Positions 1-6,754 of a DNA stretch of 16,104 nucleotides are shown in pieces. The stretch lies in the NCBI GenBank assembly GCA_031412355.1, contig JANOCR010000062.1:1-16104 (forward strand). Direction: 5' to 3'. Every line of letters begins with the position of its first letter. The first letter of the stretch is position 1. Below the pieces are notes generated by a model. That model made no database searches. It was not told where the DNA came from and worked only from the letters and a program-made list of their open reading frames with translations. Origin of the DNA: JAENVT01 sp031412355. Lineage in GTDB: Bacteria; Actinomycetota; Acidimicrobiia; Acidimicrobiales; Ilumatobacteraceae. Both the position numbers and the translations under genes were made by a program.

Positions 1-352
1 CGCCGGGGCTCAGAACCCAGTTGGACGACACCGAACGGATGAAGCCGGCGTTGACAAGGGTGCCTTCTGCATCGGCGCCATTGGCCGTGTAGCTGGCCGG
101 CGCACCGGCCGGGACCGCCGCGGGGGCAACGGGGATGGAGACCCCGCCGTACTGGGCGACGTAGGCCTCGTAGGCCGTCTGAAGGGTCTTGGAGTCGGCC
201 TTGCAGGTGCTGGCCTTGCCCTGGTCGGTGATGCCACGAACGGCGAACACCGTGACGGTGGCCAAGATGCCGAGAATGACGATGACGATCAGCAGTTCAA
301 CGAGGGTGAAGCCCTTGTCCTGCTTGTCTTGAACTTCGATGTGGTTTTCCAT
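1..352 (-). CDS. Type IV prepilin-like protein (C-terminus cut by window edge)
   Basis: The visible 117 residues begin with a short charged leader (MENHIEVQDKQDKG) followed by FTLVELLIVIVILGILATV, the class III signal of type IV pilins and type II secretion pseudopilins. A prepilin peptidase should cut after Gly14, leaving an N-terminal Phe and the conserved Glu at mature position 5 (Glu19). The hydrophobic helix anchors the subunit in the membrane and packs the filament core. Downstream is a small soluble domain with one visible Cys (ASTCKADSKTLQ) and an Ala/Pro-rich segment, as in the short pilin-like proteins of Actinobacteria. The start is supported by GGGAGG at 363-368, ten bases upstream. 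The gene runs off the left edge, so total length and C-terminus are unknown. Pilin versus pseudopilin cannot be decided here because no assembly genes are visible. Confidence 0.9.
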   Translation of the reverse strand, partial: MENHIEVQDKQDKGFTLVELLIVIVILGILATVTVFAVRGITDQGKASTCKADSKTLQTAYEAYVAQYGGVSIPVAPAAVPAGAPASYTANGADAEGTLVNAGFIRSVSSNWVLSPG

Positions 353-455
353 GATGAGCGTTCCTCCCGCTTTTAGGTGTCGAATCCACGTTGTGAACGC
401 CATTGGGTTCCCGCTAGCGCAAATCAATAATCGGATGGATCTGTCCGGTGCTTGA

Positions 456-517
456 GAGGAAATTCCTCAATCGTTTCTCAAGTTCTTCGCGCTCAAGGAT
501 CAAGTTCAAGGATCAAG
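456..517. repeat. Palindrome and tandem 12-bp repeats between the divergent pilin and coiled-coil genes
   Basis: The 239-base gap between the prepilin and the next gene holds a 13-base palindrome, GAGGAAATTCCTC at 456-468. It also holds an exact direct repeat of TCAAGGATCAAG at 493-504 and 506-517. More CTCAAG/CTTGAG-like words lie at 451-456, 477-482 and 492-497. Such a cluster in a divergent intergenic region could be an operator. No confident -35/-10 pair was recognised on either strand, so the role is a guess. Confidence 0.4.
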
Positions 518-591
518 GCGCAAAAGCCGATACGTCCTATGTGCGCCCGCGTGGACGCCCGGTGAAACTCTGGTGAAAGAGGACAACGACG

Positions 592-1104
592 ATGCGACGC
601 AACGACAAGAGCTGGGCCGAACTCGACGAGTTGCTGGAGCCCTTCCTGCCAGAGGAATCCGCCGAGACCGCGTCGGCCACGGCGATCGAATTTCGCAAGC
701 GTCTCGTAAAGGTCGAGCAGCAGGTGATGTCGCAGTACACGTCGATGGCGGCCTACGCGACGATCGCCAAGCAAGACTTCGAGTCCGGCCGCGCGGAGGG
801 ACGCGCTGATCTTGATCGGTCGCAGGCCACGCTGATCGGTCTGCTCGAGAAGTTGCGCAACGAGGTCAACACCCGCCTCGACGGTCTCGAGCGTCGCAGC
901 GCCGGCGGCGATCTGTCGGGCGACGCCGGGTCGCGTCTTGGCCGGTTGGAAGTCGAACTTGCCGCGGCGACGAGCGCGTTGCAGCAGTTGCTCGAGGAGA
1001 ACAACGAACTGCGCGCGCAAGTCGCAGAACTCGTCGCCCAGCGGATGCACGAGCAGGGCTGGCTGGTCAGCAGCGGCACCACCGAGGGATTGTCACTGCG
1101 CTGA
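592..1104 (+). CDS. Hypothetical coiled-coil protein
   Basis: This 170-residue protein matches no family I recognise. It has no signal peptide and no membrane segment, so it is probably cytoplasmic. An acidic N-terminus (about 7-30) leads into a long helical region rich in Glu, Arg, Gln and Ala. Residues about 113-151 (from GSRLGRLEVEL to ELVAQR) have heptad spacing with recurring Leu, typical of a two-stranded coiled coil, and a short non-helical tail follows. The start is well supported by AAAGAGGA at 576-583, eight bases before the ATG. The gene is divergent from the prepilin and converges on methylmalonyl-CoA epimerase, so it appears to be a single-gene unit. A long minus-strand reading frame covering it is judged a high-GC shadow. 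A scaffold or oligomerisation role is possible, but nothing specific can be claimed. Confidence 0.75.
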   Translation: MRRNDKSWAELDELLEPFLPEESAETASATAIEFRKRLVKVEQQVMSQYTSMAAYATIAKQDFESGRAEGRADLDRSQATLIGLLEKLRNEVNTRLDGLERRSAGGDLSGDAGSRLGRLEVELAAATSALQQLLEENNELRAQVAELVAQRMHEQGWLVSSGTTEGLSLR

Positions 1105-1130
1105 GGTGCGGCTGAGGTAGGGCGGTCAGG

Positions 1131-1529
1131 TCACTCCTGCACGAGTTCGATCAGCGTGCCGAGGCTGCCCTTCGGATGAACGAATGCCACCGTCGTGCCG
1201 CGGCTGCCAGGTCGTGGAGCTGAGTCGATTGCCGTAGCTCCTGCAGCAACCATTGCAGCGAGTGCGGCCGCACAGTCGCTGACGCGGTAGCCGACGTGGT
1301 GCAGACCCTCGCCACGCTTCTCGATCGACTTGGCGATCGGCGAATCCGCCCGGGTCGCCGCAGTGAGTTGGATGTAGCTGTCGGCGACCTTGATGAGCGC
1401 TTCTTCGACTCCATCGCTTTCGACGATCTCGCGGTGGTGAACCTCAGCGCCGAAGGCCCGCCGGTAGTAGTCGATCGCTGCCTCGAGGTCGCGGACGGCG
1501 ATGGCGATGTGGTCGATCTCGGTCAGCAT
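1131..1529 (-). CDS. mce: Methylmalonyl-CoA epimerase
   Basis: The product (132 aa) is a single VOC/glyoxalase-fold protein that interconverts (2R)- and (2S)-methylmalonyl-CoA between propionyl-CoA carboxylase and methylmalonyl-CoA mutase. The four metal ligands of the family fit well: His7 (IDHIAIAV), Gln54 (YIQLTAA), His78 (LHHVGYRV) and Glu128 (LIELVQE). The C-terminal HPKGSLGTLIELVQE is the usual ending. I chose the ATG at 1529 because homologues begin near MLTEIDH and AGGG lies five bases upstream. The adjacent ATG at 1532 is an equal alternative. An in-frame GTG at 1553 would add eight residues; it has TAAACA seven bases upstream, resembling the leaderless pattern elsewhere but lacking the final T. 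The gene is divergent from the GH18 gene. The acyl-CoA carboxylase subunits at 9712-11453 could supply its substrate. Confidence 0.92.
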   Translation of the reverse strand: MLTEIDHIAIAVRDLEAAIDYYRRAFGAEVHHREIVESDGVEEALIKVADSYIQLTAATRADSPIAKSIEKRGEGLHHVGYRVSDCAAALAAMVAAGATAIDSAPRPGSRGTTVAFVHPKGSLGTLIELVQE

Positions 1530-1599
1530 CATCGCCCTAGTCAAGCAGGTCACGATCGGTTGTTTACTGTGCCGTTACACACCCTCCGCGGTTGACCGG

Positions 1600-1605
1600 T
1601 ATCCT
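1600..1605 (+). promoter_or_regulatory. Candidate -10 element for a leaderless GH18 transcript
   Basis: TATCCT fits the actinobacterial TANNNT -10 pattern and ends six bases before the GTG at 1612. Transcription would begin at or within a base of the start codon. No Shine-Dalgarno sequence precedes the GTG and no clear -35 is seen. Confidence 0.5.
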
Positions 1606-1611
1606 TGCGTG

Positions 1612-2841
1612 GTGCCCAAGAATCGCAATCGCGGCTATTGGCGCGCCATGCTCGTTGCGGCGGCGATGATCGGGCTCAGCGCCTGCGTGCCGAACCGCTT
1701 CATCAGCGGTTGGGTTCCGTACTGGAACGCGACCCAGGCACGAGTCGGTTTTTCCAATTCGGCCAACACCGCGATGTTCAACGACATCTCGCCGTTCTTC
1801 TTCAGCGCCCTCCCCGACGGCACGATCGGGCTGGTCGGATCCCAGACCCAACTCACCGCCACGGTTCAAGCGGCCCAGAGCCGCGGTCTGACCGTGTTGC
1901 CCTCGATCACCGATGGCAGCGGGAAGTGGATGATGGCCACGGTGATCCTGGCCAACACCACCAGCAGAACACAACATGTCAACAACATCGTCAACCTCGT
2001 GGTCAGCAGTGGCTTCGACGGGATCGATCTCGACTACGAGGGTTTCGCGTTCACCGACGGGTCTGCCTCATGGGCAACAACGCGACCGGTGTGGGTCGCA
2101 TTCGTCGCCGAGTTGGCCGCTGCACTGCACGCCAACAACAAGCTGCTGTCGGTCACCATCCCGCCGACGTGGATGGATGTCAACGTGCTGCGCGGCTATT
2201 GGGTCTACGACCCGCAGCAGATGGGTGTCTACGCCGACCGGGTCAAGCTGATGGTCTATGACTGGAGCGTCAGTTCGCCGGGGCCCATTTCACCCATGTC
2301 GTGGGTCGACCGCGTGATCGCCTACAACGATCCCATCGTGCCGAACCACAAGTTGCAGCTCGGTGTACCCGTGTACGGCCGCAACTGGGGTCGCAAGGTC
2401 AACGCCAACGAGTTCTGTCCCGATGGAGCGTTGCGCACGACGAGCGTCGAGCTGGAGAACGTGCCGGCGCTGATCAATGCGCACGGGGCATCGCCGATTC
2501 CCGACCCCGGCAACTCGGGCGAGATGTACTTCACCTACGACGTCGTCGAGACCGGCTACAGCACGACCCCGATCCCCCCACCGCCGTACGTGCCACCCAC
2601 TCGTGTCGTCGCCCGGCTGACGGTCGCGGGTGGCGGGACGTTGCAGCCGGCGCTGCGGTTGACGCCGCCGACAGTTCAGTTGTCGTGCACCGTTCGTCAT
2701 TTCGTCTACTACCCCGACGCGTCGACGATCCAGCTGCACACTCAGGCAGCGATCAACGCCGGTTGGTCCGGTGTGGTGCTGTGGGCACTTGGCTACGAGA
2801 GTGCCGACGTGTACGCGGCGTTGGCCAACACTGTGCCGTGA
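1612..2841 (+). CDS. GH18-family lipoprotein (chitinase/peptidoglycan-hydrolase-like)
   Basis: The 409-residue product starts with a basic N-terminus and a hydrophobic stretch ending in a lipobox (Leu22-Ser-Ala-Cys25), so it should be lipid-anchored outside the membrane. The rest is one glycoside hydrolase family 18 barrel. The catalytic DxxDxDxE motif is complete at Asp136, Asp139, Asp141 and Glu143 (FDGIDLDYEG), with Glu143 as proton donor. Other GH18 landmarks are VKLMVYDWS, LGVPVYGRNW and the late barrel Trp in GVVLWALGYE. Family members cleave beta-1,4-linked GlcNAc polymers. No LysM or chitin-binding module is present, so peptidoglycan or chitooligosaccharide is as likely a substrate as chitin. 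A proline-rich insert (TPIPPPPYVPPT, about residues 317-330) lies between the seventh and eighth strands. The GTG at 1612 was chosen because it places the signal peptide at the N-terminus; the frame is open upstream to 1501. GTG 1609 is an alternative. Confidence 0.85.
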   Translation: MPKNRNRGYWRAMLVAAAMIGLSACVPNRFISGWVPYWNATQARVGFSNSANTAMFNDISPFFFSALPDGTIGLVGSQTQLTATVQAAQSRGLTVLPSITDGSGKWMMATVILANTTSRTQHVNNIVNLVVSSGFDGIDLDYEGFAFTDGSASWATTRPVWVAFVAELAAALHANNKLLSVTIPPTWMDVNVLRGYWVYDPQQMGVYADRVKLMVYDWSVSSPGPISPMSWVDRVIAYNDPIVPNHKLQLGVPVYGRNWGRKVNANEFCPDGALRTTSVELENVPALINAHGASPIPDPGNSGEMYFTYDVVETGYSTTPIPPPPYVPPTRVVARLTVAGGGTLQPALRLTPPTVQLSCTVRHFVYYPDASTIQLHTQAAINAGWSGVVLWALGYESADVYAALANTVP

Positions 2842-2903
2842 GTGCGTAGCTTGGGTTGGAGAGTTACAGAAGTTGACGCAGTTTCTCAGGAGAGGAGCCA
2901 GCA

Positions 2904-4085
2904 ATGGCAGGGTCGTACATCGTCGCCGGAGCCCGCACACCGATCGGCAAGATGAGTGGGGCGTTCGCCTCGCTCACTGCTGCTGACCTCGGTGGGCTGG
3001 CGATCAAGGCTGCTCTCGAGCGCGCCGGCGTGGCACCCGACGAGGTCGAGCACGTGTTGATGGGGCAGGTGTTGATGGCCGGCCAGGGCCAGGTGCCGTC
3101 GCGACAGGCCGCTGTCAAGGCGGGCATTCCGATGAGCGTTCCCAGCGTCAACATCAACAAGGTGTGCCTGTCGGGTCTCAACACGATCTACCTCGCCGAT
3201 CAGATGATCGCTGCGGGTGAAGCCGACATCGTCATTGCCGGCGGCATGGAGAGCATGACCAATGCGCCGTACCTCGCGGCCGGTGCCCGCGGTGGGTATC
3301 GCTACGGCAACGCCGAGTTGTCAGACGCGATCATCACGGACGGGTTGTGGTGCGCGTTCGATGCGTGCCTGATGGGTCTCGGCACCGAGCGCTACACCGC
3401 AGGTGGCATCACCCGCGAACAGCAAGACGAGGTGGCGATGAAGTCGAACGAGCGCGCCGCCAACGCGATCAAAGATGGTCGCTTCGCCGACGAGATCGTC
3501 GCGGTCAGCCTTGCGCAAAAGCGCGCCGAGCCGATCCTCGTCGAGACCGACGAAGGGGTGCGGCCCGGCACGACGATGGAGTCGTTGGCCAAGTTGAGGC
3601 CCGCGTTCGATCCAGCGGGCACCATCACTGCGGCCAACGCATCGCAGATCAGCGACGGCGGATGCGCGCTGGTGATGATGAGCGAGCGGGCAGTCAGCGC
3701 GAGGGGAGTCGCACCACTGGGACAAGTCGTCAGCTATGGCATGGTCGCCGGGCCCGACAACGCGTCGCTGCTGCATCAACCGAGCCGTGCCATTCATGCG
3801 GCACTCGCCCGAGCCGGCAAGAGTCTCGGCGACATCGATCTGTTCGAGATCAACGAGGCGTTCGCCGCGGTGGGCATCGCGTCGATGCGAGAGCTCGACA
3901 TCACCGACGACATCGTCAACGTCAACGGTGGCGCAATCGCCCTCGGTCACCCGATCGGGATGAGCGGAAACCGGCTGGCGCTGACGTTGTTGCACGAGCT
4001 GCGAAGGCGTGGAGGAGGTCTCGGCGCGGCTGCACTGTGCGGTGGTGGCGGGCAAGGCGACGCGTTACTTGTTCGTAGCCTTTGA
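2904..4085 (+). CDS. Thiolase (acetyl-CoA C-acetyltransferase type)
   Basis: This 393-residue protein has the standard thiolase length and all catalytic motifs. Nucleophilic Cys88 lies in NKVCLSGLN, NEAF at 317-320 shapes the oxyanion hole, His349 is in GHPIGMSGNR, and the general acid/base Cys379 is in CGGGGQGDALL. It should catalyse reversible Claisen condensation of two acetyl-CoA, or thiolysis of 3-ketoacyl-CoA, in the cytoplasm. Sequence alone does not separate a biosynthetic acetoacetyl-CoA thiolase from a degradative one, so no symbol is given. The start is fixed by AGGAGAGGAG at 2888-2897, six bases before the ATG. TAGCTT at 2847-2852 is a possible -10, giving a leader of about 45 bases. 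It lies 62 bases after the GH18 gene on the same strand, but its strong ribosome-binding site and own candidate promoter suggest independent expression. Confidence 0.92.
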   Translation: MAGSYIVAGARTPIGKMSGAFASLTAADLGGLAIKAALERAGVAPDEVEHVLMGQVLMAGQGQVPSRQAAVKAGIPMSVPSVNINKVCLSGLNTIYLADQMIAAGEADIVIAGGMESMTNAPYLAAGARGGYRYGNAELSDAIITDGLWCAFDACLMGLGTERYTAGGITREQQDEVAMKSNERAANAIKDGRFADEIVAVSLAQKRAEPILVETDEGVRPGTTMESLAKLRPAFDPAGTITAANASQISDGGCALVMMSERAVSARGVAPLGQVVSYGMVAGPDNASLLHQPSRAIHAALARAGKSLGDIDLFEINEAFAAVGIASMRELDITDDIVNVNGGAIALGHPIGMSGNRLALTLLHELRRRGGGLGAAALCGGGGQGDALLVRSL

Positions 4086-4136
4086 ACCCAAAGTTACCCG
4101 CGCAGTAGTTGTCCGCTCACTGTTGGTAGATAATGC

Positions 4137-4165
4137 TTGACACCACAGGCGATGCGCCGTAATAT
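4137..4165 (+). promoter_or_regulatory. Consensus housekeeping-sigma promoter for a small RNA
   Basis: TTGACA at 4137-4142 is a perfect -35. It is followed by exactly 17 bases and TAATAT at 4160-4165, one base from TATAAT. This is the best match to the sigma-A/sigma-70 consensus I found in the window. It does not lead to any plausible coding frame. The predicted start, around 4172, lies just upstream of two hairpins and a T-tract. Confidence 0.75.
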
Positions 4166-4171
4166 AACCGT

Positions 4172-4285
4172 CACATAGACATCAGTGACACCGTCCCGTT
4201 GCTGATGTGAGTTCTGGGGTACCGCCTCTGGAGCTGGCCCGTCCGCCCGCTACCAGGTCCAGGAGTGGTACCCCAGCCTATTTTT
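4172..4285 (+). ncRNA. Candidate small RNA with two C-rich hairpin loops (6C-RNA-like)
   Basis: A transcript from the promoter at 4137-4165 would be about 114 nt. Hairpin 1 has ACATCAG (4179-4185) pairing with CTGATGT (4202-4208). It extends inward by four more pairs, including two G-U, to an 8-base loop, ACCGUCCC (4190-4197). Hairpin 2 has CTGGGGTACC (4214-4223) pairing perfectly with GGTACCCCAG (4267-4276). It continues inward through CTGGA/TCCAG and CTGG/CCAG, broken by single mismatches, to a 15-base loop, CCCGUCCGCCCGCUA, with nine C. Five T (4281-4285) follow. The actinobacterial 6C RNA is known as two stem-loops with C-rich loops, and mycobacterial 6C acts on G-rich mRNA sites through those loops. 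The architecture agrees, but I cannot confirm a primary-sequence match. It could instead be an unrelated sRNA. The end point is fairly secure; the 5' end is estimated. Confidence 0.65.
4214..4285 (+). terminator. Intrinsic terminator ending the small RNA
   Basis: A perfect 10-bp GC-rich stem (4214-4223 with 4267-4276), whose interior is itself largely paired, is followed by CCTATTTTT. On the minus strand no T-run follows the stem, so it should not terminate recR transcripts. It may also catch read-through from the thiolase gene upstream. Confidence 0.7.
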
Positions 4286-4322
4286 GCGGCGAAGCTGGTC
4301 GCTGACCCTTCTCAGAATCGTC

Positions 4323-4928
4323 TCACGCAGTCAGTTCGCGGCGGCCTTCGAGGGCTCGGCCCAGCGTCAGTTCGTCGGCGTATTCGAGGTCGCCACCGAC
4401 GGGCAATCCGCTGGCGATGCGGGTGACCCTGATGCCGAACGGCTTCAGCATGCGTGCCAGGTACAACGCCGTGACTTCGCCCTCGGTGTTGGGATTGGTG
4501 CACACGATCACTTCTTGCACGCCCTCCGGCTCGAGCCGAGCGAACAGCTCTTTCATCTTCAGCTGCTCGGGGCCGACACCATCGAGCGGGCTCATCGCGC
4601 CAAGCAGCACGTGATAGCGACCCCGGAACTCGCCCGTCTTTTCGATCGAGACGATGTCGCGCGACTCCTCCACAACGCACAGCGTCGTCGCGTCGCGGCG
4701 ATCGTCGAGGCAGATGGGGCACAGCTCGCCGTCCGCGAAGTTCCAGCAGCGCGCGCAGAAACGCACCCGTGCTTTGGCATCGGTGATCGACATCGCCAGC
4801 CGAGTGACGTCGTCGGCGGGCAGCTTGAGCAGATGAAAGGCGATGCGCTGGGCCGACTTCGGGCCGATGCCCGGCAGACGCCCGAGCTCGTCGATGAGGG
4901 CCTGCACCGGTTGGGTGTAGACCGCCAT
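4323..4928 (-). CDS. recR: Recombination mediator protein RecR
   Basis: The 201-residue product has the normal RecR length and domain order. A helix-hairpin-helix at about 17-31 (RLPGIGPKSAQRIAF) is followed by a four-Cys zinc site (Cys58, Cys61, Cys70, Cys73), a Toprim domain starting near LCVVEESRD, and the C-terminal region LPVGGDLEYADELTLGRAL. RecR, with RecO and in some species RecF, loads RecA onto SSB-coated gaps in daughter-strand repair. Its ATG overlaps the dnaX stop in TGATG, indicating translational coupling. This start gives the canonical N-terminus (MAVYTQPVQALIDELGRLPGIG). The frame stays open upstream inside dnaX, but that extension is a shadow. The YbaB/EbfC nucleoid-protein gene that often separates dnaX and recR is absent here. 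Confidence 0.95.
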   Translation of the reverse strand: MAVYTQPVQALIDELGRLPGIGPKSAQRIAFHLLKLPADDVTRLAMSITDAKARVRFCARCWNFADGELCPICLDDRRDATTLCVVEESRDIVSIEKTGEFRGRYHVLLGAMSPLDGVGPEQLKMKELFARLEPEGVQEVIVCTNPNTEGEVTALYLARMLKPFGIRVTRIASGLPVGGDLEYADELTLGRALEGRRELTA

Positions 4929-6637
4929 CAGGTCCGCTCCTCGATGATCTCGGATCCGGGGAACGCCTGGGCAAGGCGGTCGATCGGCGAGACGACTGCG
5001 TCGGGTGGGACATCGACGAGATCGCCAGTGTCGATGTCTTCTTCGGGTTGGGCGGGCTCGGCGCGCTTCATCTGCACGACGTTGTCGTCGTGCGCAGCGG
5101 CATTGTCGACCACCAATGACAACAGGATGGCGCGACCGGCGGCCGCGGCGAGAGCCTTTTCGACCTCGCGCCGGTACTCCTCGGCGCGTACGCGGTGCGG
5201 TTCGCCGGCGAAGTTGATGACCAAGGCCTGGCCCGACATCGTGCCGATGTGGGCACCCATGAAGATTGCCTTGGCCATACCCCGCAATGCCGGACGGACC
5301 TGTGTCTCGAACAGGGTCGGGATCTGGCTGTCGTCGATCGAGATGGCCGAGGCCGAGGTCGAGTCCGGAGCCCCTGCCGGCGGTGCTGATGGTGTCGCCG
5401 CTGGCGTGTCGGCGGATTGCTGCGACGGGTGCTCGGCCGAAGCCGGACCGATGTCTCGCCGTGCCCGGCCGCCGATTGTCGCCCGCCCTGTGCTGTCGGT
5501 CGGCACGGCCTTCGCTGCCGGCGTCGATGCCGCCCCCGCCGCAACGGCCTGTTCGAGGCGCTCGAGGCGTGACATCAGGCTGTGCAGATCGGCACCGGCA
5601 GCATCGTGGGTCAGTTGCACCAACGCCACTTCCAGCAACAGGCGCGGGTCGGGTGCGTGACGCATCTCGACGAGCATCTCGCCGAGCCGCTCCATGGCCC
5701 GCACGATCGATGCGGCACCCAGCCGGGTTGCCAGCGACGACACATCGGCCTCGCGTTGTGCGGGCAGCTGGACGAGTTCGGGAGCCATGAGCGCCAGGAA
5801 GCAATCGCGCAGGTGACGGATGATCTCTTCGGTCAACGTGCGTGGGTCGTGACCCTGAAGCACGGCATGGGCAACCACGGCCAAGGCACGCCCGGGGTCG
5901 TGTTCGATGAACGCCTCGACGAACTCGTCGAGCGGCGTGGCCTCGGGTGCCTCACCGCCGCCGGCGGCTACCAGTTCGAGGGCCGAGATCGTGTCGCGAG
6001 CCGAGCCGCCGCCTTGGCGCAACACGGCCTGCACTGCCGCATCGGTGACGTCGATGCCTGCGTCACCAGCCAGCCAGCGGATGTGCTGTTCGAGCACGTC
6101 CATCGGCAGCAGATGGAACTGCAGGTGCTGCGTGCGGCTGCGGATGGTGTCGCTGACCTTCTGCGGATCGGTGGTGGCGAGCACGAACACCACATGCGGT
6201 GGCGGCTCTTCGAGGGTCTTCAGCAGCGCGGCCTCGGCCGCCTTCGAGAGCATGTGCACCTCGTCGAGGATGTACACCTTGTGACGGCCCGGCGTACCCA
6301 ACGACGCCTTCTCGATGAGGTCGCGCATGGCATCGACGCCGTTGTTGCTGGCGGCATCGAGCTCGTGCACGTCGTAGCTCGTGCCGCGCTCGACAGCGAG
6401 GCACGAATCGCATTCGCAGCACGGCTCGCCATCGACCGGCCGCTCGCAGTTCAGCACCTTGGCCAGGATGCGCGCCGACGTGGTCTTGCCCGTGCCGCGC
6501 GGGCCGGAGAACAGATAGGCCTGACCTTCGCGTTGGTTGATGACGGCATTGCGCAGGGCGCGAACGACGTGCTCTTGGCCGCGCACCTCGCTGAAACGGC
6601 GCGGGCGATACCGGCGATAGAGCGACTGTGTAGCCAT
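4928..6637 (-). CDS. dnaX: DNA polymerase III subunit gamma/tau
   Basis: This 569-residue clamp-loader ATPase starts with the typical SLYRRYRPRRFSEVRGQEHV. It has Walker A at 45-52 (GPRGTGKT) and zinc Cys64, Cys73, Cys76 and Cys79 (Cys74 is an extra). Walker B is DEVH at 125-128, with sensor 1 near Thr155, the arginine finger in SRT (Arg168; SRC in many homologues) and sensor 2 GGGSARDT. A clamp-loader collar follows, then a Pro/Ala/Ser-rich linker (about 378-435) and a C-terminal domain (about 448-569) for polymerase or helicase contacts. It loads the beta clamp and organises the replisome. No slippery A-run for a frameshifted gamma form was seen. The ATG has no Shine-Dalgarno; TAGGCT eight bases upstream suggests a leaderless transcript. 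The stop overlaps recR by one base. Confidence 0.96.
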   Translation of the reverse strand: MATQSLYRRYRPRRFSEVRGQEHVVRALRNAVINQREGQAYLFSGPRGTGKTTSARILAKVLNCERPVDGEPCCECDSCLAVERGTSYDVHELDAASNNGVDAMRDLIEKASLGTPGRHKVYILDEVHMLSKAAEAALLKTLEEPPPHVVFVLATTDPQKVSDTIRSRTQHLQFHLLPMDVLEQHIRWLAGDAGIDVTDAAVQAVLRQGGGSARDTISALELVAAGGGEAPEATPLDEFVEAFIEHDPGRALAVVAHAVLQGHDPRTLTEEIIRHLRDCFLALMAPELVQLPAQREADVSSLATRLGAASIVRAMERLGEMLVEMRHAPDPRLLLEVALVQLTHDAAGADLHSLMSRLERLEQAVAAGAASTPAAKAVPTDSTGRATIGGRARRDIGPASAEHPSQQSADTPAATPSAPPAGAPDSTSASAISIDDSQIPTLFETQVRPALRGMAKAIFMGAHIGTMSGQALVINFAGEPHRVRAEEYRREVEKALAAAAGRAILLSLVVDNAAAHDDNVVQMKRAEPAQPEEDIDTGDLVDVPPDAVVSPIDRLAQAFPGSEIIEERT

Positions 6638-6645
6638 CGCGGTCG

Positions 6646-6651
6646 AGCCTA
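6646..6651 (-). promoter_or_regulatory. Candidate -10 element for a leaderless dnaX transcript
   Basis: Read on the minus strand, TAGGCT ends eight bases before the dnaX ATG at 6637, with no ribosome-binding site between them. No convincing -35 is visible at 16-18 bases upstream. Confidence 0.45.
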
Positions 6652-6754
6652 CTCAGGGGGTGCCACATTGGGTTCGCTCGCTACGGGCTCTGGCCGCTTG
6701 GCAGTGGGGTGGCGACGAGGGCTGGCGCCCATCCTCTAGCGTTGAGCTACCAGC

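Noticed and set aside
410..416. Seven-base complementarity between the sRNA loop (CCCGCTA, 4246-4252) and the prepilin upstream region on the minus strand
   Set aside because: A 7-base match is expected about twice by chance in both strands of 16 kb. The pilin transcription start is also unknown, so it is not evidence of targeting.
493..1050. 185-residue minus-strand frame over the coiled-coil gene
   Set aside because: The plus-strand frame has a good SD and a regular coiled coil. The minus frame has no motif and would start inside it.
1551..1553. GTG 1553 as start of methylmalonyl-CoA epimerase
   Set aside because: It adds eight residues not typical of the family, and its upstream TAAACA lacks the conserved final T. 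It is kept as an alternative in the gene entry.
4284..5660. 458-residue plus-strand reading frame antisense to recR and dnaX
   Set aside because: It is a high-GC shadow with low-complexity Arg/Ala/Gly composition and no family motif, opposite two clear genes. Its start also lies in the sRNA terminator.
4929..5804. N-terminal extension of the recR frame inside dnaX
   Set aside because: The extension is Arg/Pro-rich nonsense. RecR normally starts at MAVYTQP, which overlaps the dnaX stop in TGATG.
5582..6739. 385-residue plus-strand frame antisense to dnaX
   Set aside because: dnaX on the other strand has every expected motif, so this frame is a codon-bias shadow.
6638..6754. Possible SRP RNA or tRNA in the dnaX upstream gap
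   Set aside because: SRP RNA genes often lie near dnaX, but no GGAAG/AGCA helix-8 motif is present on either strand here or in 4086-4322. No cloverleaf with a GGTTCGA T-arm could be drawn.
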